DNA from: Branchiostoma floridae
Lineage: Eukaryota > Chordata > Leptocardii > Amphioxiformes > Branchiostomatidae
NCBI RefSeq assembly: GCF_000003815.2
Contig: NC_049995.1
Location: forward strand, 13,478,062 to 13,542,061
Length of the DNA: 64,000 nucleotides
Reading direction: 5' to 3'
The notes beneath the pieces were generated by a model. That model was not told the origin of the DNA and searched no databases. It saw only the letters and a list, made by a program, of their open reading frames with translations. The position numbers were made by a program, and so were the translations under genes. Shown piece after piece: positions 44,792 through 55,535 of the stretch. Within the stretch, counting starts at the first letter, position 1. Each line of letters begins with the position of its first letter.

Positions 44792-44950
44792 AACTGTCCA
44801 TACAGTTAGAGCAGCAGATCTTCGTAGCCACTGATTCATTGGCGGGAAGTGTGGTAAGATATACCATGTATTGTACAACCTTTGATACATGTACACACAG
44901 AAAAGTAGTACATGCACTAAAGAAGCAACTGCACCAATTGTGGAGGCCAT
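44792..44950 (-). CDS. AIG1-like: AIG1-like alternative first exon 1g (type I)
   Basis: 53 codons, ATG to GTGAGT, phase 0. It starts MASTIGAVASLVHVLLFCVY and ends RRSAALTVWTV (Thr49). With 1h it repeats the order of the 1e-1f pair, showing duplication of a two-exon unit. Confidence 0.87.
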
Positions 44951-45189
44951 CGTTGAAGGATATATCTTCTGGTTCAGAAACTTGCAGAAGTGGTACTCTA
45001 TCAAAGACTTTATGTCTTTACTAGTACCTGGCTGAGGGGATTATTAGTGGGAATATTTCTTCTGTTGTCCAGAATATGTGTTATACAAATTCCAAAATCC
45101 AAGGAGGTACAGTGTCATGATTACCAAACCAGGCAAATAGTGGGGTGTGCATGGGGACTTTGAGGATTCATGGGGTAAACTTTATTATA

Positions 45190-45523
45190 CAGGGCTTGAA
45201 ATAGCCACCTGCATATGTAGGTTAGTATAAGTAAAATTGAAGCTGTGCAGGTATTTCTGCTGTCTACCTGCACCTAACCTGCACTGGTCCATGTACTGGG
45301 TATTATACATAAATGTGTAATGTAGCTGTATATGGATTGTTATTAGCTGCAAGGACTGTTACCACCTATAAAGTATAAAACAAAAAAATAGCAATGGTTC
45401 CTGAACAATTTTATTATGATCCATACTTCCTGAATTCAGAGTGGTGCAGGTAAAATTTGTCTGGTGCAGGTAATTTTTAATGTTACCAGTGCAGGTATGC
45501 AGAAAAAAGTATTTCGAGTCCTG
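45190..45523. mobile_element. hAT-like MITE, second copy
   Basis: Ends CAGGGCTTGAAATAG and TATTTCGAGTCCTG, flanked by TTATA. The duplicated segment near 42905 has the same flanks (CTATTATACTTAATT) without the element, which gives an empty site. Confidence 0.82.
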
Positions 45524-45887
45524 TTATACTTAATTAACTTAAATGTACCTCTGTCTAAAACAGCCCCAGCGCCGCAGAAATGGACAAAGAAAAAGGGGAG
45601 GGATCAATCTGGAGAGGGGGGAGGGGAAAGTTGAAACACATAGACGGACAACCCAATTTTTTGGAGAGGGGGGTAACAATTAACGGACTAATATAATAAA
45701 AAAGGCAGCAAATAAATCATTCGATCTAGTTGAAATTAAATGGCACTTATTTACATCCGCATGTAGAACCTCAATGTAACTGTAAGGTCGTTGTGATCAG
45801 CGATTGTTACTAGAGGAAAAGCCTGCCAATAATTAACATGTGGCAAATGAAGTTTCTCTACAAATCTTATTATAATGAATGACTTAC

Positions 45888-46049
45888 AGTATTCCACACG
45901 GTAAAGAACACAGAGCGATACTGGAGTCCCGGCATCTTGGACGTGTGGGGTTTTATGATGTACTGTGTGTTGTAAAACTCCTCAACGAGGTACAAGAGGA
46001 GTAACAAAATGTGAACGGCACAAGGGGGGACCGTAACCTTCCCAATCAT
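45888..46049 (-). CDS. AIG1-like: AIG1-like alternative first exon 1h (type II)
   Basis: 54 codons, ATG to GTAAGT, phase 0. It starts MIGKVTVPPCAVHILLLLL and ends QYRSVFFTVWNT (Thr50). It is a close paralogue of 1f (shared MPGL...YRSVFFTVWN). Confidence 0.87.
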
Positions 46050-46139
46050 GGCTGACTTTTTGGCTCAAAGTACCGATAATCTACTGTCCAAAGGTCACTG
46101 GGCCTGGAAAAACCAATAGTATGTTTCCAAATATGGCCC

Positions 46140-46480
46140 TGAAATTAGTTGGTGCACACTTGGCAGTACCCATCTCCATTACTGTACTAGTAGGCCTTGG
46201 CCACACAACTTTGTGCAATCACTACAGCAGGGGGCTAGTCTACTGTTCAACTACTAGTACTTTCTCAAATGCTGAGTGCACATCAGACTCTCCAAGCAGA
46301 GGTTGGTGGAAAAAATCGTGACCTTTTTCTTTCATTCGTTTTTCATCGACGGACCTTTCCACCAACGTCGGTTGATAAAAAATGGATGAAAGGAAAAGGT
46401 CACGATTTTTCCACCAACCTCTGCCTGGAGAGTAAGCTGCACCATAAAGTCTTTCTTTGACTCAACTGGGTCCCTACAAA
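46140..46480. repeat. SINE-like fragment interrupted by a hairpin MITE
   Basis: 46145-46280 resembles the repeat at 4430-4560 (CCATCTCCATT, GGCCACACAA, TGTGCAATCACT, GGGGGCTAGTC). It is broken at 46287-46435 by an element with ends ACTCTCCAAGCAGAGGTTGG and CCAACCTCTGCCTGGAGAGT. Confidence 0.6.
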
Positions 46481-46878
46481 ATGCATTACAAACACTAGTA
46501 CTCTAGTAAATAACCACTCAGCCACTAGCATGTCTGCACTTAAGGTTAACTGACTTGTCTCAGCTTATCGCCAAATGGTACGCTCATGCCATACCATTAT
46601 GCTCATGCCGTACCATTTTGTGAACTCAACTATATAGTTGTCGTAAACTACACAAGAGCAAATTCTCACGCATACACACACACACAGTACACACACACAC
46701 CATAATACACGCATAATTTACATTATACCTCACATGTGTGTGTGAGTGCACACACTGACGCGAATAACACATGCACACATGTGACAGAGCGAAAGAGAGA
46801 TGCACACAGACAAACATACACACAGACAATACCCAAAGTTTTTAGTCTTTGGGGGAGGGTAGAAATTAAGGGACTTAC

Positions 46879-47052
46879 AAAGTTTAAGACTGTCAAAAAC
46901 TTCCATCTGCCTCCAAACGTTAACTTGAACGGAACCGGAGATCCATAGACGTCATCAACATACAGAACGTCGTAGTACTGCACGAACAAGTGGAATCCAA
47001 ACAAAACAAAGTGCCCGACTTTTCCAAGAACTTCTTTTTGGGTCGCCGCCAT
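46879..47052 (-). CDS. AIG1-like: AIG1-like alternative first exon 1i (type III)
   Basis: 58 codons, ATG to GTAAGT, phase 0. It starts MAATQKEVLGKVGHFVLFGF and ends FGGRWKFLTVLNF (Thr54), closest in this block to vertebrate AIG1 (GGSWKFLTF). It pairs with 1j. Confidence 0.87.
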
Positions 47053-47239
47053 AATGACTGTGGACTCAACCACTCATTTCTGGGGGTAAATGACCTTGAA
47101 CTAAAATTTGCAAACGTTTAACTTTAAGATTCTTTTTGTGTTGGCTTAAGGGCATAATTTAGTTGGGAAAAATATTTCTAAAAAATGCAGTTTTTACTCT
47201 GTAACGTTACAAAGAAATTGTAGATAATTTGATCTACTT

Positions 47240-47580
47240 CAGGGCTCTAGCCAGCGTCTGTTTTTCCGTCAATTGACGGAAATTTGCTGCATGTGACGGA
47301 AAATTTTTTAAACCAATCCGTCAACCTTGACGGACAAAAATTCTTGGTGGAAGCTACAGGCGGCTTGGGGACGCTGTCCACGGGCGGAAAGCCACACACT
47401 GTTTGTTTTGCTATTGTTATGATTGTTGATTTAGTGTGTCGGCGCCCTTTTGCATACGATAATCTCATTAAAAACCCGTTTGTCAAGGTCTCAGTTCCGT
47501 CTTTCTAACTTAACTTTCGCGGTTTTCGCGACAATGGGAATTGGCTGACGGAAAAAAAATTCGATCTGGCTAGAGCCCTG
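47240..47580. mobile_element. hAT-like MITE, 341 bp, inserted at the exon 1j donor
   Basis: Perfect 15-bp ends CAGGGCTCTAGCCAG and CTGGCTAGAGCCCTG with a perfect 8-bp duplication ATCTACTT (47232-47239 and 47581-47588). Inner TGACGGA/TCCGTCA repeats. No coding capacity. Confidence 0.92.
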
Positions 47581-47590
47581 ATCTACTTAC

Positions 47591-47758
47591 AAAGTTTTGG
47601 TAGGTCATAAACTTCCATCTGCCTCCAAACGTCGATCGTAGGCTTCCTGGAGCACTGAAGAAGTTGTCAATGTAGAGATAGTCGTAATATTGCGTGAACA
47701 TGTACAAAGTAAATATCAGAACATGTCCAGTTTGTCCCTGAACTCTAACCACCGCCAT
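47591..47758 (-). CDS. AIG1-like: AIG1-like alternative first exon 1j (type III), most distal
   Basis: 56 codons, ATG to GTAAGT, phase 0. It starts MAVVRVQGQTGHVLIFTLY and ends FGGRWKFMTYQNF (Thr52). A hAT-like MITE (47240-47580) is inserted so that its 8-bp target duplication begins two bases into the intron and contains the rest of the 5' splice site; the donor text GTAAGTAGAT is kept. No further first exon was found upstream to 50.2 kb. Confidence 0.87.
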
Positions 47759-49519
47759 ATTGTTTCGGCGGAACCACTTTCTCCGCAGGGGAGTGAAAGT
47801 GTAACTTGATAGTGCGTGTAAATGTCAACATTCACACGTTTGCTAAAATTTGGCTTACTGGCGCTCGTTGTTTGTAATATTATATTGTCCAAAATAATGA
47901 AAGGGGTGCTTTGACTTCAATTCATGTGTTGGAGAAAAAAAAGATTTCTATAAACATTTCTCAATGTGTGATCATGTGTGTAATCGCCCAAATTTTGGCG
48001 GGAAGACAACTTGTCATTCACTTTTGGCAGACGTGCCCAATATTGTAGCTGTAGGGGTGACTGATTCCAAATTATTCGATTGAACTCACGAATAAAGATA
48101 TTTATCCTCCTAAAAGATTCATCAACATATCAAATATCACCGAGAAGCTCCTTATTTATGTTAGAAAAACACACACATAGTTTTGTTGTACAATATGTTA
48201 ATCTAAAGAATGTGCCAAAAAAAGGCTGTGGAACTAACGTTACCTTGCAATGAATGTAATCGACTCAAGATAGGAAATCAGTAATTCACCTGGGAAATAG
48301 GGGGGTTATGTTTCGGTGCAAAATGATACAGCAGGTTATGATCTTGTTTTTGTATACCAAGATTATTGCCTTGGAAAATTAAAACTACAGTGTCGTATGG
48401 AAAATGTCATACTCTAGGTGATCATTTTTTTAAAATTCGGGTTAACTTACAATGTAAACTATACCTATAGAAAGTGTGGCAGTCTTAATCGAATATTGAC
48501 CAATCACATAACGCGGTCTCTGCCAAATATGGTCTGTATGTATGCAAATTTCATTGCCGCATCACTCCTTGCGCAGAGCAACATTCCAAGCAGTCAGACT
48601 GGCGGGAAGACTCGGAAAAAGGTCGTCGGGTCTTCTTGTGCGGTAAGAATTACTGAATTCTTGGACATGAGCGGTGTCGTTAGGGTTGATTGTGTATTCC
48701 AGAAATAAGATGTAGACTTATCAAATGTTTGACAAGTTTTCAACTCAAATTGTCACCAACGTTTTCTGTATTTTTCTGTGAAGGTAGGTTTTGGTGGCAA
48801 TGTTTTCTTCGCACAAGACTCTTCAGACGATGTTTTGGTCACGGTTGAAAGAAAATTAAATTCTACCAAATGTTTCCCTCAGAATTTTTGGACAGAGGGG
48901 TTTTTGAGGTTTTGTCTAGATCTTATTCAAAGAACAGTGAAAAAATATGGCTACTTTTTGACAAGTGTTAACTTACCGGGCCAGCGCCCGACGTGTTGGC
49001 TGAACTTTTGGTACCCCGCGCCTTGTACTGACCATGGTCATTTTCCAGAATGTGTGTTTATAATATTACATAGAAGTGCAACTTTTTTTCTGCTGAAAGA
49101 TTTCCCTCAGAATTTTCGGATGAAATGTTACTACACTTGTTTGTATGCAAGTTGCGTGAAATATTGTGATTTTGTCCAAAACGTGCTGTCAAGCGGCACA
49201 ACGTAGTTCACTCAGCGGCAAACGCTACCCGTTGGCTAACGTGCGGACCGTTGTCATTTTATGATAATGTTAACGTAGCCGACCAAGTCATTCTTGGTCA
49301 AATTTTCCCTCAGAATTTCTGGACGAAATGTCATTGTATGTAAATGTATGATTTGTGGTACATTTTGTCCGTAATTTACAAGGAGCCACAGACATTACGT
49401 CACCATCCGTAATAACAACTATATGTCCGAACCGACCAACCCAAGACAATGCGAGAATCGAACTCCTGCCCATGGACCTACGGAATTCGATGAAGATCAC
49501 CAAGCAGCGGGATTGCGTT
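47759..49519. other. Intergenic, upstream of the AIG1-like cluster
   Basis: Holds the presumed promoter of exon 1j. A 142-codon + frame (48778-49206) has no recognised family features. It contains the phrase TTTCCCTCAGAATTTT, which recurs with a following GGA at about 48872, 49101 and 49303, so it is more likely repeat-derived than a gene. Confidence 0.4.
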
Positions 49520-49747
49520 ATACCCCTGTCACATTTGGCGAAAATCGATCGGACGACGATTCTGCGGCAAACGCCCGAGCCTCGCTTATAATAATAACTT
49601 TATTGCGCAACAATTGTACCAGGTACAAAGTATGGCTTATATGTGACAGGGACGGTTTTCAGGTGAAAAAAACGCGCAACCCTTTGTCGATCTTAAATAT
49701 GGCCGATCTTCCATCGAAACCCCCGAAGATAATGTGACCGGGGTATT
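49520..49747. repeat. MITE, TACCCCTGTCACAT family, second copy
   Basis: Starts TACCCCTGTCACATTTGGCG and ends AATGTGACCGGGGTATTA. Inverted relative to 43006-43250. Confidence 0.75.
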
Positions 49748-50209
49748 ACCGCTTGCGCAACGGGGACTTCGCAATTTACCCAAAGATGTGTTTCTAGCGG
49801 GAGTTTTTTTTCTGTTTCTACTCCTTTCTTACAGTATCCCATGTTTTAGATAGCTTTAGAGATGCATAGTAATAAAGACAATGAGAATTGAATTCTATTA
49901 AGCAAATCGAAAGAACAATCAGGCAAATCTTATGAGTGTAGCGAGAAGAAGTCAAACCTGTAGATACAGCATACATTAGAGTACGAAATTACAATCAGTA
50001 CTAGTATTACAAGTAGTAAATTTCACTTAGACTATTTAGAACTACATGAACGTTACTTAGAACTTTATCATCTTGGCCTGTACGTAGATTGAAACAGCAG
50101 AAACGTACAATTCTTCATTCATTACTTATTGTTCAACACGTCGCAAAGCAAAGAGACGCGTTCTCTTGGTTTCTTTATTCCTCAAACGTGACGGCTATCT
50201 CATATCGAG
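49748..50209. other. Intergenic, 3' of methyltransferase gene 1
   Basis: AT-rich, no gene recognised. It includes the 3' UTR of the - strand methyltransferase. Confidence 0.4.
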
Positions 50210-53200
50210 TTACAGAACTTTAAAGAGGTACACGACGCCGTCGAAACCGATGACGTAACCGGAGAAGACGTCGCGTTTTATCTGTTCCCAACAGCCATCG
50301 CTCTGCAGCGCCGCCATGCGGGGTTCTAGGGCTTTGCAGTCCTCCGAAGATCGCAGAAGAACCTCCCTCAGAGCAAGGCAGACCAATCCACCTGCGGGAT
50401 TTAAACAAAAGGAAGTGAAGTATATATAGAAAACGGATAAAATCTAAATGCAAGACTACTATACACAATACACAGTTCTTTTGATTAATATAGCGCTAAA
50501 GTTCACCACAAGTCCCGAATTCTTGCTTAATTTTACACAACACGATCTGTTCAGCGCTTTTCAAAACTATGCCTTTTATCGAAGATGTTTATCTTGAAGA
50601 CCTATGATAGGAATATCTATAACTAAATTGTATCCATTGTTTTAATTCTTTTGTATCAATTTATCTTATTTGATTAAAACTGGGATTAATTCATCCTAGT
50701 CACAGTTGTCAACAATCCCCTTCTGTCTTTTCTTTGCATGTAGCACTGTTAGCTCAAGGAGGTAATAATTAAAACCTCCTTGGTTAGCTATAGGATACTT
50801 TACTTACTTGCTACACTGACCTCGTCTGTTCTAAAACAAATATGCAACAAAAAATAATAACCTGTCGTTATAAACGATACAGCAAGCTCAAAAAAGACTA
50901 GTTGCAGTGTGTGATTAGCCCTTTTTGCGAAAATGTACCACTGACCCGGTTTGACCACCCTGATGAGCTCGTCCAGACAGTCCGACTTCACGTGGCCGTT
51001 AGAGAACAGCCCGCTGCCAGTCACCACGTCATAGGTGTCTACAAACAAACATATAACAAATAAATAATCTAACGCTATTAATTAGACAAAACTAAGCGTT
51101 CAAACAAAATATTTCATTTCATTTCATCTATAGCAAATCTCCTATTCTTTGTGTGTGCAAGACCTCCCTTTATGTTCAACAACAATGCACTCGATTTTTT
51201 CCTAAAAGTCTATATATGAAGATTTATAAAATGTAGCTTCACAAGACATGTAAATAATTCCAAAACGGGTATACCTTGTTGGACTAAGCCGAATCCCGTC
51301 AAAAACTAAATGCGAAGGAAAACATCATTTTATCACAGCAAATCTCTTTTTGACTTATCTTTTAACTAAGTGACAGCATTGTGATTTCCAGTAACCTGCT
51401 TATTTGGGCTTCATACGCAAATGCGTGACCACAGAAGCAGAAATTCGTTGGCGCGAAATCTTGCTCTGCCCAATTTTGTGCAATCAAGTGAGAAACCTTC
51501 CTTACCGTCTTTAATGTTAAGACGGTTTGGCCCCAGGAAGTCTTTGATGAAGTTCTTGTAGACGTTCTTGGTCTTGGCGACGTCTAACATCTCCTGGCTG
51601 GCGTCCAAGGCGTCCACATTGGTGAAACCGAGCTTGGATAACTGAAAAAAAAAGAGTAGAAAAATGAAAGGCAAAAGCGTTTGTCTGATCCAAACAGAAG
51701 GAATGAAAACAGGCCCCCTCCATTATTGGTTTTCTTCAATGACGCTGTTGAAAAACAACCACTCCTTTTCCATTAAATGCAATAAATTATAACTATTATT
51801 TGTGAAACGTTGTCATACTAACACTTCTCATCTACTAATCATAATACAATAAACTACACGTTTAACATCAATCAATAACATCGTTTATGCATTTACCTAT
51901 CTTAGCATTATTTACATGTAACACACACTGCCGTCCCGTGCAACCAACTTAGCCTCTGTACCATTCTCCGCTGGTCGGCTTTGGGGTGCTTTAAGCCCCC
52001 TTTATAAATCAAGAATTTAGCTCGGCCGAGTTGTCAGCGAGCTCTAAATGACGAGGAGGTATGACCCTGATGCCAACGAAGAAACTCTGCCATTTGTTCG
52101 TAGGCATCAGGGTCATGCCTCCTCGTAATTCAGAGCTCGATGACAACTCGGCCGAGCTAAAATCTTGATTTGTAAAGGGGGCTTTACCCGGCCCAGTGCT
52201 AAGGTAAGGCACCGACCTGCTTCTGTCAGCCTGTCTGATTAGCTGCCCTTTGAGATTTCGCCGCTAGAGCCTGTAGCTTTATATACGTGACGAAATCCAA
52301 CCTAACCCATTAGAAACTTCCCCAGCCTGCGCTAATTAACTGCACGGGCCGGCTACCCCTACAGCGCCGTAGAGCATAACAGCGAGCGCCTCGATGGTAT
52401 GGTAACCAGGCTAAGACCAACCTCGACTCCTAGGAACCCTGTCCCCGCCGCCACGTCCAGAACGCGGGCGTTCCTCTCGTTGCCTAGCGACGCGGCCACA
52501 GCTTCGGCAACCTTCCAAGGTCCGGTGTAGTTGGCGCCTCCGAAATGATCCTAATTAAAACGATATTTCGTTTTTATAATTTAGGCAATCTACATCCTCC
52601 TTTAACTTGACTTGACTTGACTTTATTAAGATACACAATTAGCTTAACAATATACAAATACATTGTGTACGTAGCTACTCTTCCTGTGGTCCTTATCAAA
52701 CATAGCAGCACACAAACCTGACACATAGGAACATACAAAAACTATACAATGTACATGAAATTCACACGTGATAAAATATAACTTAATGACTACTTGAGTT
52801 CATATACAATGCGAAAAATCTATTGCTTTTACAATTTCAACCGGCTTGCACTAGCCTCTACGTATACCAGGATCGGTGGTCTAATAGTAGAAATTGGACA
52901 AATAGAGTCAATAGTACGCTAGGGGAGTTAGCCGGCCATAGGAGCCAACACTTGTCCAACTTACCCCTACTAGGCTTTTACTCTTTACTTGGCCCAAGTC
53001 CCCTATTACTATTCGGCCTGGCGGGAGTCTGGTACACACTAGGTTTGCACGACCTAAATGGTCATAAATTGATGTTTGCATCCATCTAATTTGCATTTTG
53101 TCCCACTAGCCTAGTTTGCACCTTCTGAATGATATTTGCTTATCTAAATGATATTTGCACTGAACATGTGACGATACGGATTATAAATCAGCTAGTAGCT

Positions 53201-53961
53201 TGATCACTGGTTTGCTTTGGGCACTGCCACATTTCATACGATGTTTTAGTCGAGGTAGACTAAAGTTTCCTAAAAAAATAACGACCATCTTCAAGTATCT
53301 CTTGACAACCCGCTCTAGTTCTGTCAAAAACAGTTATGTAAGTTTTGTACGACGCATATATACGGTGGTCCCACTAAGAATTTGCTATCGTAACCCAATC
53401 GTACGAGGCATGTGACCGAGATACTATCTCTCGATTGTCTGGAAATTCGCATCGTTCAGAAACAAGCAACCGTCACTGTAAGAGCTCCGGTTGAAAAAGT
53501 ACAATCGGCCACTAGCAATACATTGTTTACCAACTGTCTATAAGCGTGCACTTGAAGACCCAGAAAACGTTCTACTTTATATAGATCAGGATAAAAGAGC
53601 ATATTAGTGAACACAGCATTATGATTGTTCTATGAAAACTGGTTAACGGTTAGGGAATGGTATAAATCAGAATCCATTGACTATAAAAGAACAAAACCCA
53701 GAAGTGGGGTGGTGATAAATGTACTTAGTGGACGTATAGAGTGATCAGGGAGCGATGGCAACCACCTGTCTTGTGCACAAAATGACCAGAACAAAAAAGA
53801 AGAAGAAACAGATAACTTTTAACCCTTTTAGCCTTTTGATGATACCTTACCTGATCATATTCCTTGGCCCATGTCTTGTAGAAGTCAATCACTTCTTTCG
53901 GCTTAATTCCTGGCCGGGTCACGTTAAGAACCCTTTCCTTAACCCTCGACTCATCCGCCAT
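50210..53961 (-). CDS. METTL27-like: METTL27-like SAM-dependent methyltransferase, gene 1
   Basis: Class I (Rossmann) methyltransferase, soluble, substrate unknown for the family. Five exons: 53851-53961, 52422-52550, 51506-51641, 50946-51038 and 50210-50391; 651 nt or 216 residues. It starts MADESRVKERVLNVTRPGIK. VIDFYKTWAKEYDQ is the family's N-terminal FYDxWAxxYDQ motif. ARVLDVAAGTGFLG is the SAM-binding motif I, VDALDASQEMLDVA motif II, and YDVVTGSGLFS motif IV. LIRVVKPGGLVCLALR follows. It is slightly shorter than human METTL27 (245). It has the same exon phases as gene 2 and is about 1.6 kb downstream of it in the same direction, a tandem duplicate. Donor of exon 4 (GTCAGT) is less usual. 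The family call is firm; the reaction is not known. Confidence 0.9.
51992..52185. repeat. MITE forming a near-perfect ~80-bp-arm hairpin
   Basis: Arms run from AAGCCCCCTTTATAAATCAA through GCTCGGCCGAG, TGACGAGGAGG and ATGACCCTGATGCC, with complements on the other side and a ~20-base loop. In methyltransferase gene 1 intron 2. It contains no gene. Confidence 0.85.
52600..52810. repeat. Dispersed repeat in methyltransferase gene 1 intron 1
   Basis: Starts with a GACTT tandem (TTGACTTGACTTGAC) and TTATTAAGATACACA; the start resembles 3644-3720 in inverse context. Probably a SINE or LINE tail. Confidence 0.4.
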
Positions 53962-54371
53962 CTTGTCCTAGGTAAGTATGATCAGACCTCACCTGACGAT
54001 GTCCCCTTTTCAACGTCTTGCGCCAAAGTACACAATGGATCAACTGTTACAGCACTGTCCACATTGAGAGATAACGTGACTGGCACTGACGACAAAGGCG
54101 TCAAACCGTCCTGGTTTTCTCTTCGCGTACCCTTTGCATTCCTGCCTATAGCCAGGGAAGATTTGAGTTATGGAATAGTTCTCACAGAACATTTTTAGTA
54201 ATATTCTCAAGAGAAGTGCCCGAAGAGGGACTCTGTTATCTGTCAAAGATTGCTGGTCTGTTTTTCATCAACCACCCCCCCCCCCCATGTCCCTGTCGGC
54301 CTTTTTGTCATTGAGACAGTTCGATGCAAGGTCACCAGTCTGATTGTACCATGCGACATGTAATAGTTATG

Positions 54372-54706
54372 CAAGGCTCGAAATACCACCTGCATAATTA
54401 TGCAAGTTAGTGCATGTAAAATTGGAGTTGTGCAGGTATTTCTGATGTCTACCTGCACCTAACCTGCACTGGTCCATGTACTGGGTTTTATACATAAATG
54501 TCCTATGATGTAGGTGTGTATGGATTATTATTAGCTGCATTGGTAAAGTATGAAAGAAAAACTAGCGATGCATGGTTCCTGAACAATTTTAGTATGATTA
54601 ATAATTCTTAAGTTCAAAGTGGTGCAGGTAAATTTTGTCTGGTGCAGGTAATTGTCAATGTTACCTGCACTGGTGCAGGTATGCAGGAAAAGTATTTCGA
54701 GCCCTG
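54372..54706. mobile_element. hAT-like MITE, third copy
   Basis: Ends CAAGGCTCGAAATACC and GTATTTCGAGCCCTG, body as in 43652-44000. No clear target duplication, so older or altered flanks. Confidence 0.75.
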
Positions 54707-55154
54707 TATAATATGGGATTTGGGGTCAAGGATATAATAACGACGAGATATTTTTCATAGTCTTTACGGGATTTGCCTTACGACGAAAAATATAAACATG
54801 CATACAAACGCCACCGAAAACAAAATCTTATTGGCGGAAGGTAAAAGGACATGACATGCCAAAATCCAAATACATCTGGGTTATTAAATTAAGCTGCGAA
54901 TAGATTTCTACGTACTTAGTTTGTGTTACCTCATAAATAAGTGAAGACTTAGTTTGTAAAACAAATACGAATATCTTTATCAAATACGTACTGATATCTA
55001 ACACATTGAAAAATACGCAAAAAAATTAGATAGACATAAATACTGAAATACGTATTGTCTTAAATGTTGCCACTTTTTTTATTAATTTGTCAAAACTGGT
55101 GCTAAAAGAACAGACAGACAGACAGAGACAACACGTCTTTTTTGGGCAATATTT
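54707..55154. other. Intergenic between methyltransferase genes
   Basis: No gene recognised; AT-rich. Confidence 0.4.
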
Positions 55155-55255
55155 CCTTCTGTGTAAGTGAGACAGTTTATGACACTTTATAAACGTACAT
55201 GACTCCATCGAATCCGACGACGCAGTAACTGAGAAATACTTCCCGATGTAACAGA
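55155..55255 (-). pseudogene. Relic of a duplicated METTL27-like last exon
   Basis: Matches the end of gene 2 exon 5 and its 3' flank: GTGTAAGTGAGA, ACACTTTATAAACGTACA, TCGAATCCGACG. It encodes a decayed ...GFDGVMYVYKVS ending with a stop. The acceptor and the first two thirds of the exon are missing and it has a frame change, so it is not functional. Confidence 0.75.
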
Positions 55256-55535
55256 CACACAGAGACGACAAGCTTTCTTGGGCATTATAACGCTAGTTCA
55301 CCTTAATCCGTGAGGTAACCTACTAGCAAATTCGTTGTTTTAAAAAGCTGGGTATTAAGAGATTTCAGGTCAACGACGTGGGTTTAAAATGTCAACATTT
55401 TCAAGATATTGCAATGTGAAACTACCTTCCGCCGACTTAACGATCTCCAAATACCCTATTTTTATACACAACGGATATAGGTTACCCTACGGATAAAGGT
55501 GAACTAACATTATCTCTTTGTGTAAGTGAGATGGT

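Noticed and set aside
37775-47758. Nine separate complete AIG1-like genes
   Set aside because: No exon resembling exons 2-6 was found between any of the first exons, so separate genes are not supported.
53755-54198. 147-codon + frame
   Set aside because: It is antisense to methyltransferase gene 1 exon 1 and its promoter, with no independent features.
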